In this document: one piece after another, positions 22,900 to 34,143 of the stretch
Layout: each line of letters begins with the position of its first letter
How positions within the stretch are numbered: position 1 is the first letter of the stretch
Origin: Fennellomyces sp. T-0311
Lineage: Eukaryota > Mucoromycota > Mucoromycetes > Mucorales > Lichtheimiaceae
Assembly (NCBI GenBank): GCA_025266875.1
Contig: JALLLT010000038.1
Location: 186,001 to 250,000, forward strand
DNA: 64,000 nt
Reading direction: 5' to 3'
Translations under genes and position numbers: made by a program
Notes under the pieces: generated by a model
Databases searched by the model: none
Seen by the model: only the letters and a program-made list of their open reading frames with translations
What the model was told of the DNA's origin: nothing

Positions 22900-24408
22900 A
22901 TGTCTTTGCGACGCCCTTGTTTTTCTCAATCTGTGATTGTTGATGTACTCCGTGCTATCGTTTCAAGGCCGATAAATTGTACACAGACAACGATTCGTTC
23001 GAAACCTTTTCGACACAGCTGTCATCAGGCACAACCCTGGCCTGGATGGACGACCAGGGTTCCATTAACCTTGGGGCGACGCATGTATGCTTCACGAGCA
23101 TTGTCTGTTGCAGACGTTGCGGAAGAGTGGCAAGATCCCCTGCTGGATGATATCCAGCCAGAGTTCCCGAAACGGAAATACATGCTAAGGCGCAAGTTGG
23201 CGGATGGAAGGATACTGGAGGTGCCGAAAATCAAGATGAAAAAGCCGAAAAAGAAGCCACAAAACGTGCAAGAATATAATCAGCGCATTATGTACGCCGT
23301 GCTTGACAACAAGTTCAACAAGGCCATTAATTATATCCGCGATATGGAGAAGCGCGAAATACGCCCGGACACATACACCTATACTATGCTTATCAACGGA
23401 TTCTGCAAGGTCTCGGACATGCAACGTGCGCACAAATGGCTTCACCGCATGAAGCGCAATGGCATTGAACCCGACGTATTCACTTATACCAGCCTTATTG
23501 ACGGCTACATGCGCGTTGCAGACGTCACCAATTCAGAAGCCATGTTCAAGGCCATGATGTTCAAGGGAATTAGACCAACGCTGGTGACGTACAACGTGTT
23601 AATGCACCATTCAGTCAGGCAATTGGATGTTTCGACGGCAGTACGGTTCTGGGGCAGGCTGGTGGACGCGGGATTACAGCCGGACGCATACACGTTTGCG
23701 ATAATGATGCATGGTCTTGGTGATGAAGGACGTGTGGATCAAGCCTGGAAGCTGTATGAACAGATGAAGGAGGAGAATGCGGATATCAATGAAGTGGTGG
23801 CCACAACGCTTATGGGAATACATGTCAAACACCACGACAATAGCTACGCGATCGAGCTTTTCCGCAAGTTTTTTGAAGACGGTCGCGACACGCTCTCACC
23901 GACACCCTATACCCGCAACGTGATGCTCAACGCCGTCGTCGCCAACGCAAACCTGCAGACGATTCATAACTACTATGACCAGTTCCAGCAAACCTTGCAA
24001 GACAAACAGGACACATCCAAATCGCTTTTATTTTCTGGCGCAGACGTATTCACGTACACCACCTTCATGCGTGCGTTTTTACGGCGCAACGCTCTTCCCA
24101 TGGTCAGCCAGGTATACCAAGATATGAGGGCTCGTCATGTCAAACCTACAATTGTCACGTATGCGATTTTGATGCTCGCACACGCCTATATCCCGGACCC
24201 ACACACGTGCGTACGGATTCTCGGTGAATTGAAGAAGGGAGGTATCGAGCCAAATGTGGTGTTGTATACCATTGTTATGCGGGCATGGGCCAAGGCTGGG
24301 CGCTTCGACGAGATGAAGAAGACGTACGCGGAAATGAAGGCTGCTAATATACAACCGAACAAGTCCACCATGTCTGTGCTGCAATGGGGCAGCGAGTCCA
24401 GCCGGTAA
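22900..24408 (+). CDS. Mitochondrial pentatricopeptide repeat (PPR) protein
   Basis: Intronless gene of 502 codons, unusual here because most neighbours have introns. The N-terminus MSLRRPCFSQSVIVDVLRAIVSR is Arg/Ser-rich without acids, consistent with mitochondrial import. From about residue 135 there are tandem 35-residue PPR motifs, e.g. DTYTYTMLINGFCKVSDM, DVFTYTSLIDGYMRVADV, TLVTYNVLMHHSVRQ, DAYTFAIMMHGLGDEG, DVFTYTTFMRAFLRR, TIVTYAILMLAHAYI and NVVLYTIVMRAWAKAG. PPR proteins bind organellar RNA in a sequence-specific way and act in processing or translation. The exact orthologue cannot be fixed from sequence alone. Confidence 0.92.
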   Translation: MSLRRPCFSQSVIVDVLRAIVSRPINCTQTTIRSKPFRHSCHQAQPWPGWTTRVPLTLGRRMYASRALSVADVAEEWQDPLLDDIQPEFPKRKYMLRRKLADGRILEVPKIKMKKPKKKPQNVQEYNQRIMYAVLDNKFNKAINYIRDMEKREIRPDTYTYTMLINGFCKVSDMQRAHKWLHRMKRNGIEPDVFTYTSLIDGYMRVADVTNSEAMFKAMMFKGIRPTLVTYNVLMHHSVRQLDVSTAVRFWGRLVDAGLQPDAYTFAIMMHGLGDEGRVDQAWKLYEQMKEENADINEVVATTLMGIHVKHHDNSYAIELFRKFFEDGRDTLSPTPYTRNVMLNAVVANANLQTIHNYYDQFQQTLQDKQDTSKSLLFSGADVFTYTTFMRAFLRRNALPMVSQVYQDMRARHVKPTIVTYAILMLAHAYIPDPHTCVRILGELKKGGIEPNVVLYTIVMRAWAKAGRFDEMKKTYAEMKAANIQPNKSTMSVLQWGSESSR

Positions 24409-24548
24409 ATTTATCACTGTGTATCATTACCACATCCTCCGTTTTTGTTTTTGACCCGTGTACATTGCCAATTTTTATATAATAATGATAATACAAACGA
24501 AAAAAAAGCTAAAGTAAATGATGAGAAAAAAATTTACAGTGTGGTCGC

Positions 24549-25045
24549 TTAGTAATTCCTGTTATTGTTGCTGTTGTTGTTATAGTAATTGCCGTAGCTC
24601 CAGCGCTGAGATTGTCCTCCCCTTCCCCCTCTGGAGTTATTGTAGTGGCCGCGGCCCTGGCCTTGATAGTTGTTGTAGCCGCCACGGTGATTGTTGTAGC
24701 CGCCGCCACCACCACCACCGCCACCGTAGCCTTGGTTATAATATTGTTGCTGACCTTGGTATCCGCCCTGGTGTCCACCTCGATGTCCACCTTGATATCC
24801 TCCATAAGGGTTGCCATAATTATTATTGCCACCGTAACCGCCATTATTATAGCCAGCGTAATTGTCATAGCCACTGTTGTTGTAGCCACCGTTGTTGTAG
24901 CCACTACCATAGCCACCGCGACCACCGCCATTGTAATGGTTGCCACCGTAGCCTCCGCGTTGGTTACGGTTGTTACGACGTTGATTGCTACTATAATAAT
25001 GTTGCTTAGGATAAAGTGCCCATACTTTTTGACGAAAACAACTTA
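24549..25045 (-). repeat. Low-complexity Gly/Asn/Tyr/RGG coding tract of RAT1
   Basis: About 160 codons of GGY, NN, GYNN, RGG and HRGG repeats, including an eight- to nine-residue Gly run. On the plus strand it appears as CCA/CCG/GTT/TAT trinucleotide-like repeats and creates long shadow ORFs. Composition resembles prion-like, phase-separating RNA-binding tails. Confidence 0.8.
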
Positions 25046-28000
25046 CTACTCTCGGTAATCTTCCGTTTGGTCCAGCTGAGATGTCCAGCCGCGATTGTTG
25101 TAGTTCCCTCGGCGGTTGTTGTATGTCTTTTCAAAGGTAGCGTATTGAAGATCCTCGTAAGTCAGAGTGTTTCTATCTGCCTTGACGCCACGTAGGAGAC
25201 TTGATGGGAACGCGTAATCCGCTGGTAACTGAGGAAGACAATACGTTACACTGATCGATTTATCGTTTGCGATATCAGGAAGATTGTGGTTGGGAAGAGG
25301 ACTACGCAAAGTACTTCTTGGAATGCACTCAGGGTCCTTATCTACAGTTCCGGTCATGCCATCGCTGAGCTTCGGGTCCAAAGTAAGACGCTCGTCATCT
25401 GCCATGCGCTTAGTGTAAACAGTGCTGACAGAGTTGTAGAGCTTGTGTGAGTCGTCCACATAAAGAATTGTTGGACCTTCGGAATTTCGAATCTTTTCTT
25501 CATCTGTCAACTGCTCGTTGAATTGGTCCATTGCTTCAAGCAGACGCGCAGTGTCAATGAACGGAAGCTTAACCACACCTAATCGAACCCAAGTTAGCCT
25601 ATAGCGTGATACAAAAGGTTGATAGCTGCATTTTACCTTGCCAAGCAAACTTTTTGCCATCCATATCGACTTCGAAATCCGTGGGGTAAAAATCAATGAT
25701 AGGCGACGTTTCCTCGTCCGTCATCAAAGAATGGAATACGGTAGGGATATGCGAACGACTTGCTGCAGGTAATACACCCATCAACTGCTCAAATGGTCTC
25801 AGTGGTGCGCTCTTTTCAAACGACACTTCGAATGAGTCAATATTCTTAAAGTCGGATGCCATTGGCGCATAGTAGTAAGGATAATACCATGACCATGATA
25901 CACAGCCCTTTACAAAGTGTATAGCATTAGCATACAAATTTGTTGACGTTCATAATTAGCCTTACCCGATAGTAATACTTAAACACCCAAACGAGGCCTT
26001 CGCAGTATGATTTGACAATACTATCATGCAATTAATATCCCACGTATTAACTCCATTGGTACACTTACTCTCGAATTGCTTCTCCATCGCTCAGCTCTAT
26101 GCCGAACTTTGTTCTATAATAGCGCTCCTTCCATCCTGATTCCCATAATCTATATCGTAGATCAGTGATATGTCCCTTCAGTAACATAAATTGAAAGACT
26201 TACCGCACTGCATCATCAGGTTCGCGATCCCGCGCGGCCTGATCAGCAGCCTTTTTATCCGCAGCCACTTTTTCCAATATTGCTTTCCCTTTAGCTTCCA
26301 AATCCGTATCTTCCGCTGTTGCTGGCCCATCATCATCATTGTCATTCGCCTCCTCTTCTTCAATTTCGGATGCTTTACGCTTCATTCCTCGTTCCTCAGG
26401 AACTTCGGCCATGTCCAAAGATTCTCTTGTCATATCTGTATCCGGTTGGCCTGAGCTACCCATCAATTCAGCCTTGAGTGCTGCCGCCGCGCTCTGGTTT
26501 TGCGTTCTTAATGCAGAGCGATTGGATACAACGGCACTGTTAGAAACGCCCTGATTGTACTGGCTGATGGGCATAGCTGTCATTGCACCAAAATCAATCC
26601 CTTGTGGCACGTTCCGCTGTTCTTCTAGCTGCATTTCTCGCTCCAACTTTCTGCGCTTGGCATTGCGAGTACGCCTTTCTTCCTCTGATATCCCATTCTC
26701 AGTCATCTTACCACAACACCATATCATTTGAAACTTACTGGCTTTACGCTCTGCAAAGATTTCGTCTTCCATCTCACCGAGCTCGGTTACAAGAACTTGA
26801 ACGCGTTTGAGATCAACCTAATAACTAAACTTAGCCTCAACTATACTTGCCGCCCAAAGTAAACTTACATCTCCATTTTTTGTCATGTAGCCACCCATGG
26901 TAGGTAAGCATTTCTTCCATAACACGCTAAGTGTGTTGATGGCACCTTCTCGGATTTCCAGTGAAGGAAGATGAGGTAAAAAGTCATTACCGACGAAGAA
27001 GCATAGAAAGACATAATCGTCAATAGCGCGTTCCAGATCCCATTGAATGCCGGGTATGTCGAACTTGAGCGCGTTCTCCAGATATTCTCTAAAGATATTG
27101 ACGTGAAGGAACACATAGGGCTTCGGTGCACTGTCTTCCTTCGGTGGAGGCTCCACACCACTCGCATCCGCATTTGCTACAGTATCCCGCGTCAGCTACC
27201 TATCACGACCCGAATACCGGATATCCCTGCTTACCGGTACACTGAGAGGCATAATGGCCAGGCTTATTGCAGATACGACAGGTGTTCTTGTCTTGGAAAA
27301 AGACATCCTCACGCAACACTTTGAAATGCGGCTCATGCGTTCCTAGGGCAAGCATGATCAAATCGGCATCCTATCACGAAAAAGTCAGTGCTCGATTTCA
27401 TACATGTCCAAGAAGCCATACCAATCCATAAATAACATGTGATGTGTTGGGATTATGCTGAGGTCGTGATCGTTGCACACGAATGTACTCCATGATCTTG
27501 TGTTCACCCTCACCGGGGACCGTTGCATCGGATAAAATGACTTTGAGCTAGGACACGCTCCATCAGAAAACAACGATGATGCAGTACACACGCGGGCACT
27601 TACGTTCTTCCACAAAGGATCGTTGTTTTGTTTTGCAGCGATATGGTACCGAAGACATGTGGCCAAGTGGGACATGAAAGGTGTGCCAGGCGTGATACAA
27701 TTCGAGTCAAAGTGCGCCTTCTTTTCAGGAAGCTGATGCTCTTGGCCAATAGCTGTTATGCGATCGTTTAATAACACTGGACGTGAACGATTATGCTATC
27801 CTACCTTTAAGCTGATTTTCCACCTTCTCGGCAGCCTCGCGTTCTGCTTCTGCCAGCTGTGCTGCGCGGAAACGACGGGATCGTTGCTGATTCATTTTTG
27901 CACGGGGTGCCACACCGTCTACACCTCAAGGGGTTAGCTTTGCACATTTATGCTTTCTTAGTCTTTCTTACCAATAGCCATGTACAGCACCTGTCGTGGA

Positions 28001-28389
28001 CGCACAATATCCACAATGCGATCAAGATACGCAAAGATCTCAATCATCATGTCGTCTTCAGTCTCTGGTGCAGGCTAATAGCATTATTGTCAATCAAAAC
28101 CGTGCGTTGTGCGAAAAAAAAAAGATCGATCCTCACTTTATTTTCCGGGTGACAACACGGGTGAATAATACCATTCATGTCGAGATACAGATTATCAAAC
28201 TCCTCGCCATTTGGGTTGGGTTGGGTTGTATCGACGGGCATCAGATTGCCATTGATGTCCTTTGGCAATTCTTCGATAACTTTGCTCACGACTTTTGGAA
28301 ACTTATCCGAGAGCCATCTAGTAATTCGCATTAGCCAATTGCTATCGATACGATTCGTAATCTTACCTGAAATATGAAGGTACTCCCAT
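24549..28389 (-). CDS. RAT1: Nuclear 5'-3' exoribonuclease Rat1/Xrn2
   Basis: Multi-exon minus-strand gene. Rat1 degrades RNA 5' to 3' in the nucleus, in rRNA processing and torpedo transcription termination. The 23-nt first exon encodes MGVPSYF, joined to [11 protein letters not shown]. Catalytic-core motifs follow: [59 protein letters not shown] and [18 protein letters not shown] zinc knuckle ([14 protein letters not shown]), specific to the Rat1/Xrn2 branch rather than Xrn1, is present, and then [16 protein letters not shown] and WYYPYYYAP. The last exon encodes an unusually long Gly/Asn/Tyr/Arg-rich tail (24549-25045). Confidence 0.95.
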
Positions 28390-28971
28390 AATTTATTTTG
28401 TTAAGGAAGTGGTAAAGTTTAAAGAAATCTGTGTTGGCAAATTTAAAGGCTTATATTTCTGCAAGCGGACTGGTCATGCACCTGCGGAGACCGTATGCCA
28501 AATTGGGTATGATGTGCACCCGTCGATGGCTGCCACCAAACTAGTTGTTTCCATAGGGGTGGCTTGATAATATAGTCTAAGTGTAAAGCACTGGTGGTAC
28601 ACGTGATGTAATGTTTATCGGGAGCATCCTTGGTATATTAGACACTTTGCCAAGCATTTATACGCCTCTCCCTATTCACAAACCACACAGGTATAGTGAG
28701 ATGGTATGTAAGGCTCAAGATTAAGAAAATTAAACTAAGTACATTTAGCGAAAAATACCATAGGAACCAATGCAATAATCGGCTCGTCATGTATGATAAA
28801 GTAAAGCATACTTTTCAATCATCTATCTGATGGGCGATTGCTACTATTTGCTTTGAAAAAAACTCATATATACGCAGCACACCCATTTGTGTGATGGGAA
28901 ATAATTTTAAATCAGTTGGTGCCGTATATACTACGCAATTATACATAGTCGAAGACCTTTTCTTCCTCTTT
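28390..28971. other. Upstream region of RAT1
   Basis: No convincing ORF. Probably contains the RAT1 promoter near 28390-28500; the remainder is AT-rich and leads into a decayed F-box gene. Confidence 0.4.
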
Positions 28972-30840
28972 TTAATAACGCATGTGGTCTTTCGTAACGA
29001 GCAGCAGCCTCTTTACTGATAGTAATTCCAATTCATAACCAGGGAGAAGCTTATTTTCAATCGTTGTTATATCCTGTATTCCTTTATCTGTCACGTATGG
29101 CAAGTCGCTTAGAACAACAGAAATAAGTGACGAGTACTTTTTCAGGGTAGATACGTGGTTGTCTGTAATGTTATTTATTTTTTGCAAGCTCTACGTGAAC
29201 AACGTGGTCGGGAAGCGCTTCTAAAAGTTGACCAACGCTCAGTTACGTCGTATTTTGGAGATTAAGCGGTGTAATATCACACCAGGGTCTTACCCCGGAT
29301 AGAGGTTCAAGTACTGAATCGGTTGCTTCTGAGCAATTATCCAAGGTTATTGGCTGAGCTGTTGGGATTGTAATCGTCTGTGATAGGTTCGAATATCTCC
29401 AGTATAGCCAAAGTAGACTGTGTGTGATATATCTAGTATTATAAGCATAGGGGTTCTCACAAGAACATCCACTAGCCCCTCCAAATCATCTACGTGCTCA
29501 GCAACGACATGTAATAACGTAATTGTGTCACGGATAGATCGTATAATAAATGGTTAAGTCGACCTAAAAGACCAGGGCGCCATGGCACTCAGTTTTTCAA
29601 ACTAGAATTCCGAATATGTTGTGTACAGATGTTGAAGATTCTCTTCAAATATAGCTGATGCGTTGAGTAAAGCTGATTCGAGTGTTGCCATGTTCTTGTA
29701 GAGGAGCGGCAAAATGCATTCTATGGGTGGTGGCTTAATCTATTGATGTAAAGTTTCCAGAGTCCTAGTGACTCTCCTGTAGTTACATCCGCAATTGCAT
29801 TCAGTTGTCCGGCGTTGTAGCAAAATATCTGATAGGTTCGAAAACGGTCGGATCACAGCCGTTTAGGTTAAGTCGACGTAACGCCCAGTAACACAGCAGT
29901 ACTCCGTTGACATTTTCCCCGGTGATTAAACTTTGACTTGATCTCCAGATTACGAAGAGCACCGAAATTTTTCCATCGCTGAGAGATCCCTTGTCAGCGT
30001 CGTCAGCAACGACGTGGTTGCGTAGCATAAGTCGATCAAATTATTGTGTGGCGAGAGTATATCGGCCAAAGTAATGGCAAAGGAATTTCCCTCAACATTC
30101 ACTGCAAATAATTATTGGTGAATTTTGGTGAATAATTTTTCGAAGTGGTTAACCGCTTAAGTTACTAAAAATGGCAGTACAAGTGGTTAAAAAGCTTATG
30201 TTTAACCATTTTAACCACTTTTAACCATCAAAATTATTTGCAGTGATTAATCTCCAGGGATATTAGGTTTTCACGGATCTGCAGAGATGCATTAGAGACT
30301 ATCTTGATACATCGGGCCGGATAGTTATTATCTGACGATGGGTTTAGATACCATATAAACTGGTCTTTTAGAAATGTATTTATTTTCAAGTATTGTAACT
30401 GGATGAGAAAAGTTTCCGCGAAGCATCTTCGTTATACATTTTATTGGGGTTTTGGCGTGGTACATCAGTGCAAATGCGCTTTAAGTATGCTATACCCGTG
30501 TTTTCCATCAACCTTAATCGCGATAAGCTCGTCAGAAAGCATTGGTTATCGGTAGTAAACAATGATATTGTAGGGCGTTTATCCTCCAGAGTTTGATAAC
30601 TTTAATATGGTGCGTATGTGCTGGTTGGAGCTGTCAATAGCTAAATGCAAATCCATTGATTTGGGAACATGAGTAACGTCGGGGCGTGATAGACAAAGGA
30701 AGTCTTCTGCTACTACAGTGAGTCTTCCATTAATCGACGCATATTCCCTTGTGGATGACCTCCAGTTATTGCGACACTAGGCCAGATGAAGCATCAGAGA
30801 TTCCATTCTCGTTACCTAGAAAGCCTGCTTGACAAACACT
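28972..30840 (-). pseudogene. Decayed F-box/leucine-rich-repeat gene
   Basis: Minus-strand blocks match in order the intact TPR/F-box/LRR gene at 50676-52776, with stops and frameshifts between them. The block at about 30600-30780 (NNWRSSTREYASINGRLTV, DLHLAIDSSNQHIRTILKL) parallels SRAWRQQILGCACLW and QDLTIDTSNEAIHREYL. The block around 30050-30290 (LISLEINVEGN) parallels LTSLNIALEGN. Later blocks (HVVAEHVDDLEGLVDVL; VLSDLPYVTDKGIQDI) match its LRR part and end. In-frame stops occur after NSGG and before PFIIRS, among others. The coding frame is also interrupted by a miniature transposon at 30100-30245. Confidence 0.7.
30097..30248. mobile_element. 146-bp CACTG-type miniature inverted-repeat element with 3-bp target duplication
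   Basis: Perfect 14-bp terminal inverted repeats, CACTGCAAATAATT at 30100-30113 and its complement at 30232-30245, flanked on both sides by ATT (30097-30099 and 30246-30248). Internally it has several GGTTAA/TTAACC motifs in opposing orientation and no ORF. CACTG/CACTA ends plus a 3-bp duplication are the signature of EnSpm/CACTA elements, so I read this as a non-autonomous derivative. Removing the element and one ATT restores the host F-box reading frame at that point, which confirms the boundaries. Confidence 0.8.
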
Positions 30841-32421
30841 TTGTACGGCATGACACATTGAAGCTTCTACGAGTTACGAGGGTATACAATATGAAAGGGC
30901 TAGTTAGCGCTGTTATGGAATGTCTCCACTTGCAGCGCTTGATATAGACCATACAATATATCAATCAACATTGTTAGATATGCAGACATGCACGTAGTAT
31001 TCTGATTTTTCTCTGGCTGGTTGGCATCGACGACACGAAGTACTCAGCACCCCGCCACCAAAATGCATATACTAAGCTTAATATATTATCCTTGTAACCG
31101 AACAAAATTGGTGTTTACAGTGATTACATGTACTGCTATTATATCATACAGGTCTGTATGTGTCCCATAGGTCTGTTATATATAGAATTTGGAAGGATGA
31201 CGAAACATACTATAGGGGAGAGTATCCGTTTTTAATCTTTGTGCAGTATAAGTGCATACGGTACCCGTATAATTACTCTCTTTTTATCTAATGCGCATCC
31301 CTTCAAGTCGCTCGTTTCGTATATGAGTGTATCGTAGTGCTTTTCTATCACCGAAATTGTGAACAAGAAGTGCAAGTACTTAATATTGCTGCCAAGTTAG
31401 TACGTACTTAAAAAAATAGAGGCCCTGGAGTATAGAAACGGAGCACCTATATCACCTTTAAACAACAACTTGATCTTGATGATGTCTTTTTTGAAAAGGA
31501 GAAAGAAAAAGACGGAGACGATCCGAAACACAACAGTAATATCCCTTTTCGTTCATATATCGTAATCTTTTGTACATGTGAGATCATAGAGCGGACTCAG
31601 GGCTTATGTTGACCGGAGTGGATCCACATTTTTTTTTTAAAAAAAAAGCCAATGAGAGTAATCCTTACTCTTTCTTTCGCTTATCCATACGAAAACTCAA
31701 CTTTTTTGCTTCTTAAATCTTATACCTTATAATTTGGATAGTCTCCTTGAACGGTTACCATGTCAAGTATTTCCATGGCAACAATCGCATGGTACCACGG
31801 TATGGGGATAATAATGGAGGTAAACGAGGTATTCATCGTACGGGGCATTTACAACATATTAGGTACTCAGGAGAATACTTTTGAACTAATGTACAGAAGT
31901 GCTGTAAAGTTATTTTATATAGCAAGTAAAGTTCCAGTAACGAAAATACAATGTCTAGTAAATGGTGATTACTCAGCACGCTGTGCGCTTCTTTCCAGAA
32001 GCAGTTCTGCCGTTGGATGAAGCACCCAAGACTTTGTAAACCAACATGGTGGTAGGGCGTGCAGCCCTGGAAGGCTGGGCCATTCCATAAAAGGAAGGCT
32101 TACGAAGTTGCCTTTTATGGGTTGCCTTGGCAAACCCAGATGAGTGAATAGTAAAAGCAGACAAGATGTCCAATTGTGACCGCGAAAGAAGGGCAAGAAG
32201 GAGCAGGCAAAGGTACTCTATGATATACTCTTGCTACTAGGTGGTTTATGAGTGAAAACTATTGAGAAAGGTCCATCTTGGCGAAAAGCAAGAGCGGGTA
32301 ATTTGAGTCAGATTCGGAATGGGCTGTGGCACCAAACGAATTAAATTATAACGTCCCTCAAATTCTTTTTTTTTCTTTTTCCTTGCTTCCTTTCTCCTCC
32401 TCTTCAATTTTTTCTTGAACC
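30841..32421. other. Gene-poor interval upstream of the bZIP gene
   Basis: AT-rich, with a T10/A9 palindromic tract near 31631-31649. One minus-strand ORF at 31973-32173 is noted separately. The bZIP promoter must lie near 32200-32421, including a long pyrimidine tract (about 32360-32410) just upstream of the ATG, common for fungal transcription start regions. Confidence 0.45.
31973..32173 (-). CDS. Small basic ORF, unknown
   Basis: 66 codons, rich in Lys, Arg, Ser and Thr, with a short block SFYGMAQPSRAARPTTMLVYK and a C-terminal KKRTAC. Composition is like a small ribosomal or mitochondrial protein, but no family is recognised and splice continuity upstream is unclear. May be a terminal exon or chance. 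Confidence 0.25.
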   Translation of the reverse strand: MDILSAFTIHSSGFAKATHKRQLRKPSFYGMAQPSRAARPTTMLVYKVLGASSNGRTASGKKRTAC

Positions 32422-33936
32422 ATGGACAACAGTACTTTTTTTAATTGGATGGTCAACGAATCTGATCAGACCGGGAACAATACCGTGACTCCCGAACAGG
32501 ATATCAACAACTTATTGTTCCATGACTGGAATGATATTCAACAATCAACACTCCATAGCGTGAGCAGTAGCTCAACCACCTCGAACGACAAGGAGCCGTC
32601 CGTCAAGAGTGGAAAGAAAAAAAATGCGCTCAAGCCGTTCAATCCGCATGGATCAAAAGATGCCAGCCATCTTCAACCGACTACCGGTCGGCTTGATTTT
32701 CGTGTTTCTACCAACAGCGACTGTAATGTTACAGACTCGCAGTTGAAAAAGATGACTTCCAAGGAACGTCGCCAGCTCCGTAACAAGATCTCTGCTCGTA
32801 ACTTTCGACAGAGGAGAAAGGGTATATATATATACACATGAATGGATGCGTGGCTATGGCAGAAGATTCACACATCGAAAAAAAAACGCACCATAGATTA
32901 TATCACAGCACTTGAGGAACAAATTGAGCAGTTGGAGAACGACAAGTCTCAACTCAAGTTGGAGGTCAAAAACGTGTATGGCATTGTTGCCAAGCTACAA
33001 AAGGAGAATGACCAACTTCGCCTGGACCTCTTGCTTTCTCGACAAGGCATTGTTACCACTGAACAGTTTACTGCTCCATCCGAACAATTCACTCCACCGG
33101 AACAATTCACTTCGCCCCAACAGTTCACTGTCACACCCGAGCCAGAACCAAGGATACAGGGAGATTTTACTATTCCAGAACTGACATTCAATCCAGTATC
33201 ATCACCCGAGGATGCATTGTTTGACACCATCGATACCGATTTCACCTCGTCGTCATCACCCTCTTCGGCAGATTCATCGTGGGATCTTGTTTTGCCTGAC
33301 TCCACATGGCTGTCGCATGCCGCTATACCACACTGGGACTGGTCACGTATCCTTGATAAAACCCCCTCGCCGCAACCAGGCGCCATTATCAGTGCTCGAG
33401 ACATGTTCCAGAAATACCCACTATTGGCTCCCGCATTAATGTCGATTGTTGTGGGTCACACCATGTCCATGAGCACCGAACAACTGATCAACGCTACCCT
33501 TATGCCATCCTACGACGAATCCGCCCTCACATTCGACCCGAAATCGCCTACCAAACAGACCTTATTCACCCATGATATGCTGCGCGACCTGTTCAAGATT
33601 GCTGCAAGTGCTCCACCCATGCTAACCGAAAAGGAACAAGTGACTGAACATGACGAGGAGAAGGAGGAGGAACAGCAGCAGAACAAAGAGCCGTCAGAAG
33701 CAGCATCTTCGTCGTGCACTTGGGCCTATGCAAAAAACCCGTGCCCTTCCACTTATATTGTACCGTTCCTTCAGCGTCAGCTGTGCCGCGTCGTGCAGGA
33801 AGTCTGTTATCGTGTGCAGCAAATGGATGCATGCCGAAAAAATCTGTGCCCAATAACAAAGCAGGAGCCGGCAGAACAACAGCCCATGTCTACAAGTTCA
33901 CAGCAATCCATGTCTAGAAGTACACAGTGTTGCTAA
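32422..33936 (+). CDS. bZIP transcription factor
   Basis: Two exons, 32422-32821 and 32897-33936, with a 75-nt intron inside the bZIP; 479 residues. The basic region reads ERRQLRNKISARNFRQRRK with the invariant N-x7-R pattern, then after the intron DYITALEEQIEQLENDKSQL forms the start of the leucine zipper (Leu, Leu, Leu, Val heptads). The N-terminal 120 residues are Ser/Asn-rich. After the zipper there is a short PEQF/EQFT repeat, Ser/Pro-rich regions, an acidic Glu/Gln run and a Cys-rich C-terminal block (residues about 400-440). The target genes are unknown; the layout resembles fungal stress or nitrogen-type bZIPs. Confidence 0.92.
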
Positions 33937-34143
33937 TCTTTGTCTCCCGAGTTTCTCTTTCCTTTCCCGTTTGTATTGTACCAGTTGTTTTTCTTTTGTG
34001 TTCATTTGTTTTGTTCTTTTTTTTTACATCAATACATTATAATTGTCATATACCAACATGAAGTTTCAAATCCATATAATGCATGTAATACTGTAGGATA
34101 TACAACAAACGTCTAAGATATATAACATGGTCGCTGCAGCAAT

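Noticed and set aside
24518..25058. Long plus-strand ORFs rich in Cys, His or Val/Ala/Thr
   Set aside because: They are antisense shadows of the Gly/Asn/Tyr-repeat tail of RAT1; the repeat suppresses stops in several frames.
29381..29400. Possible tRNA B-box (GGTTCGAAT)
   Set aside because: No A-box or cloverleaf could be drawn around it; it lies within the F-box pseudogene.
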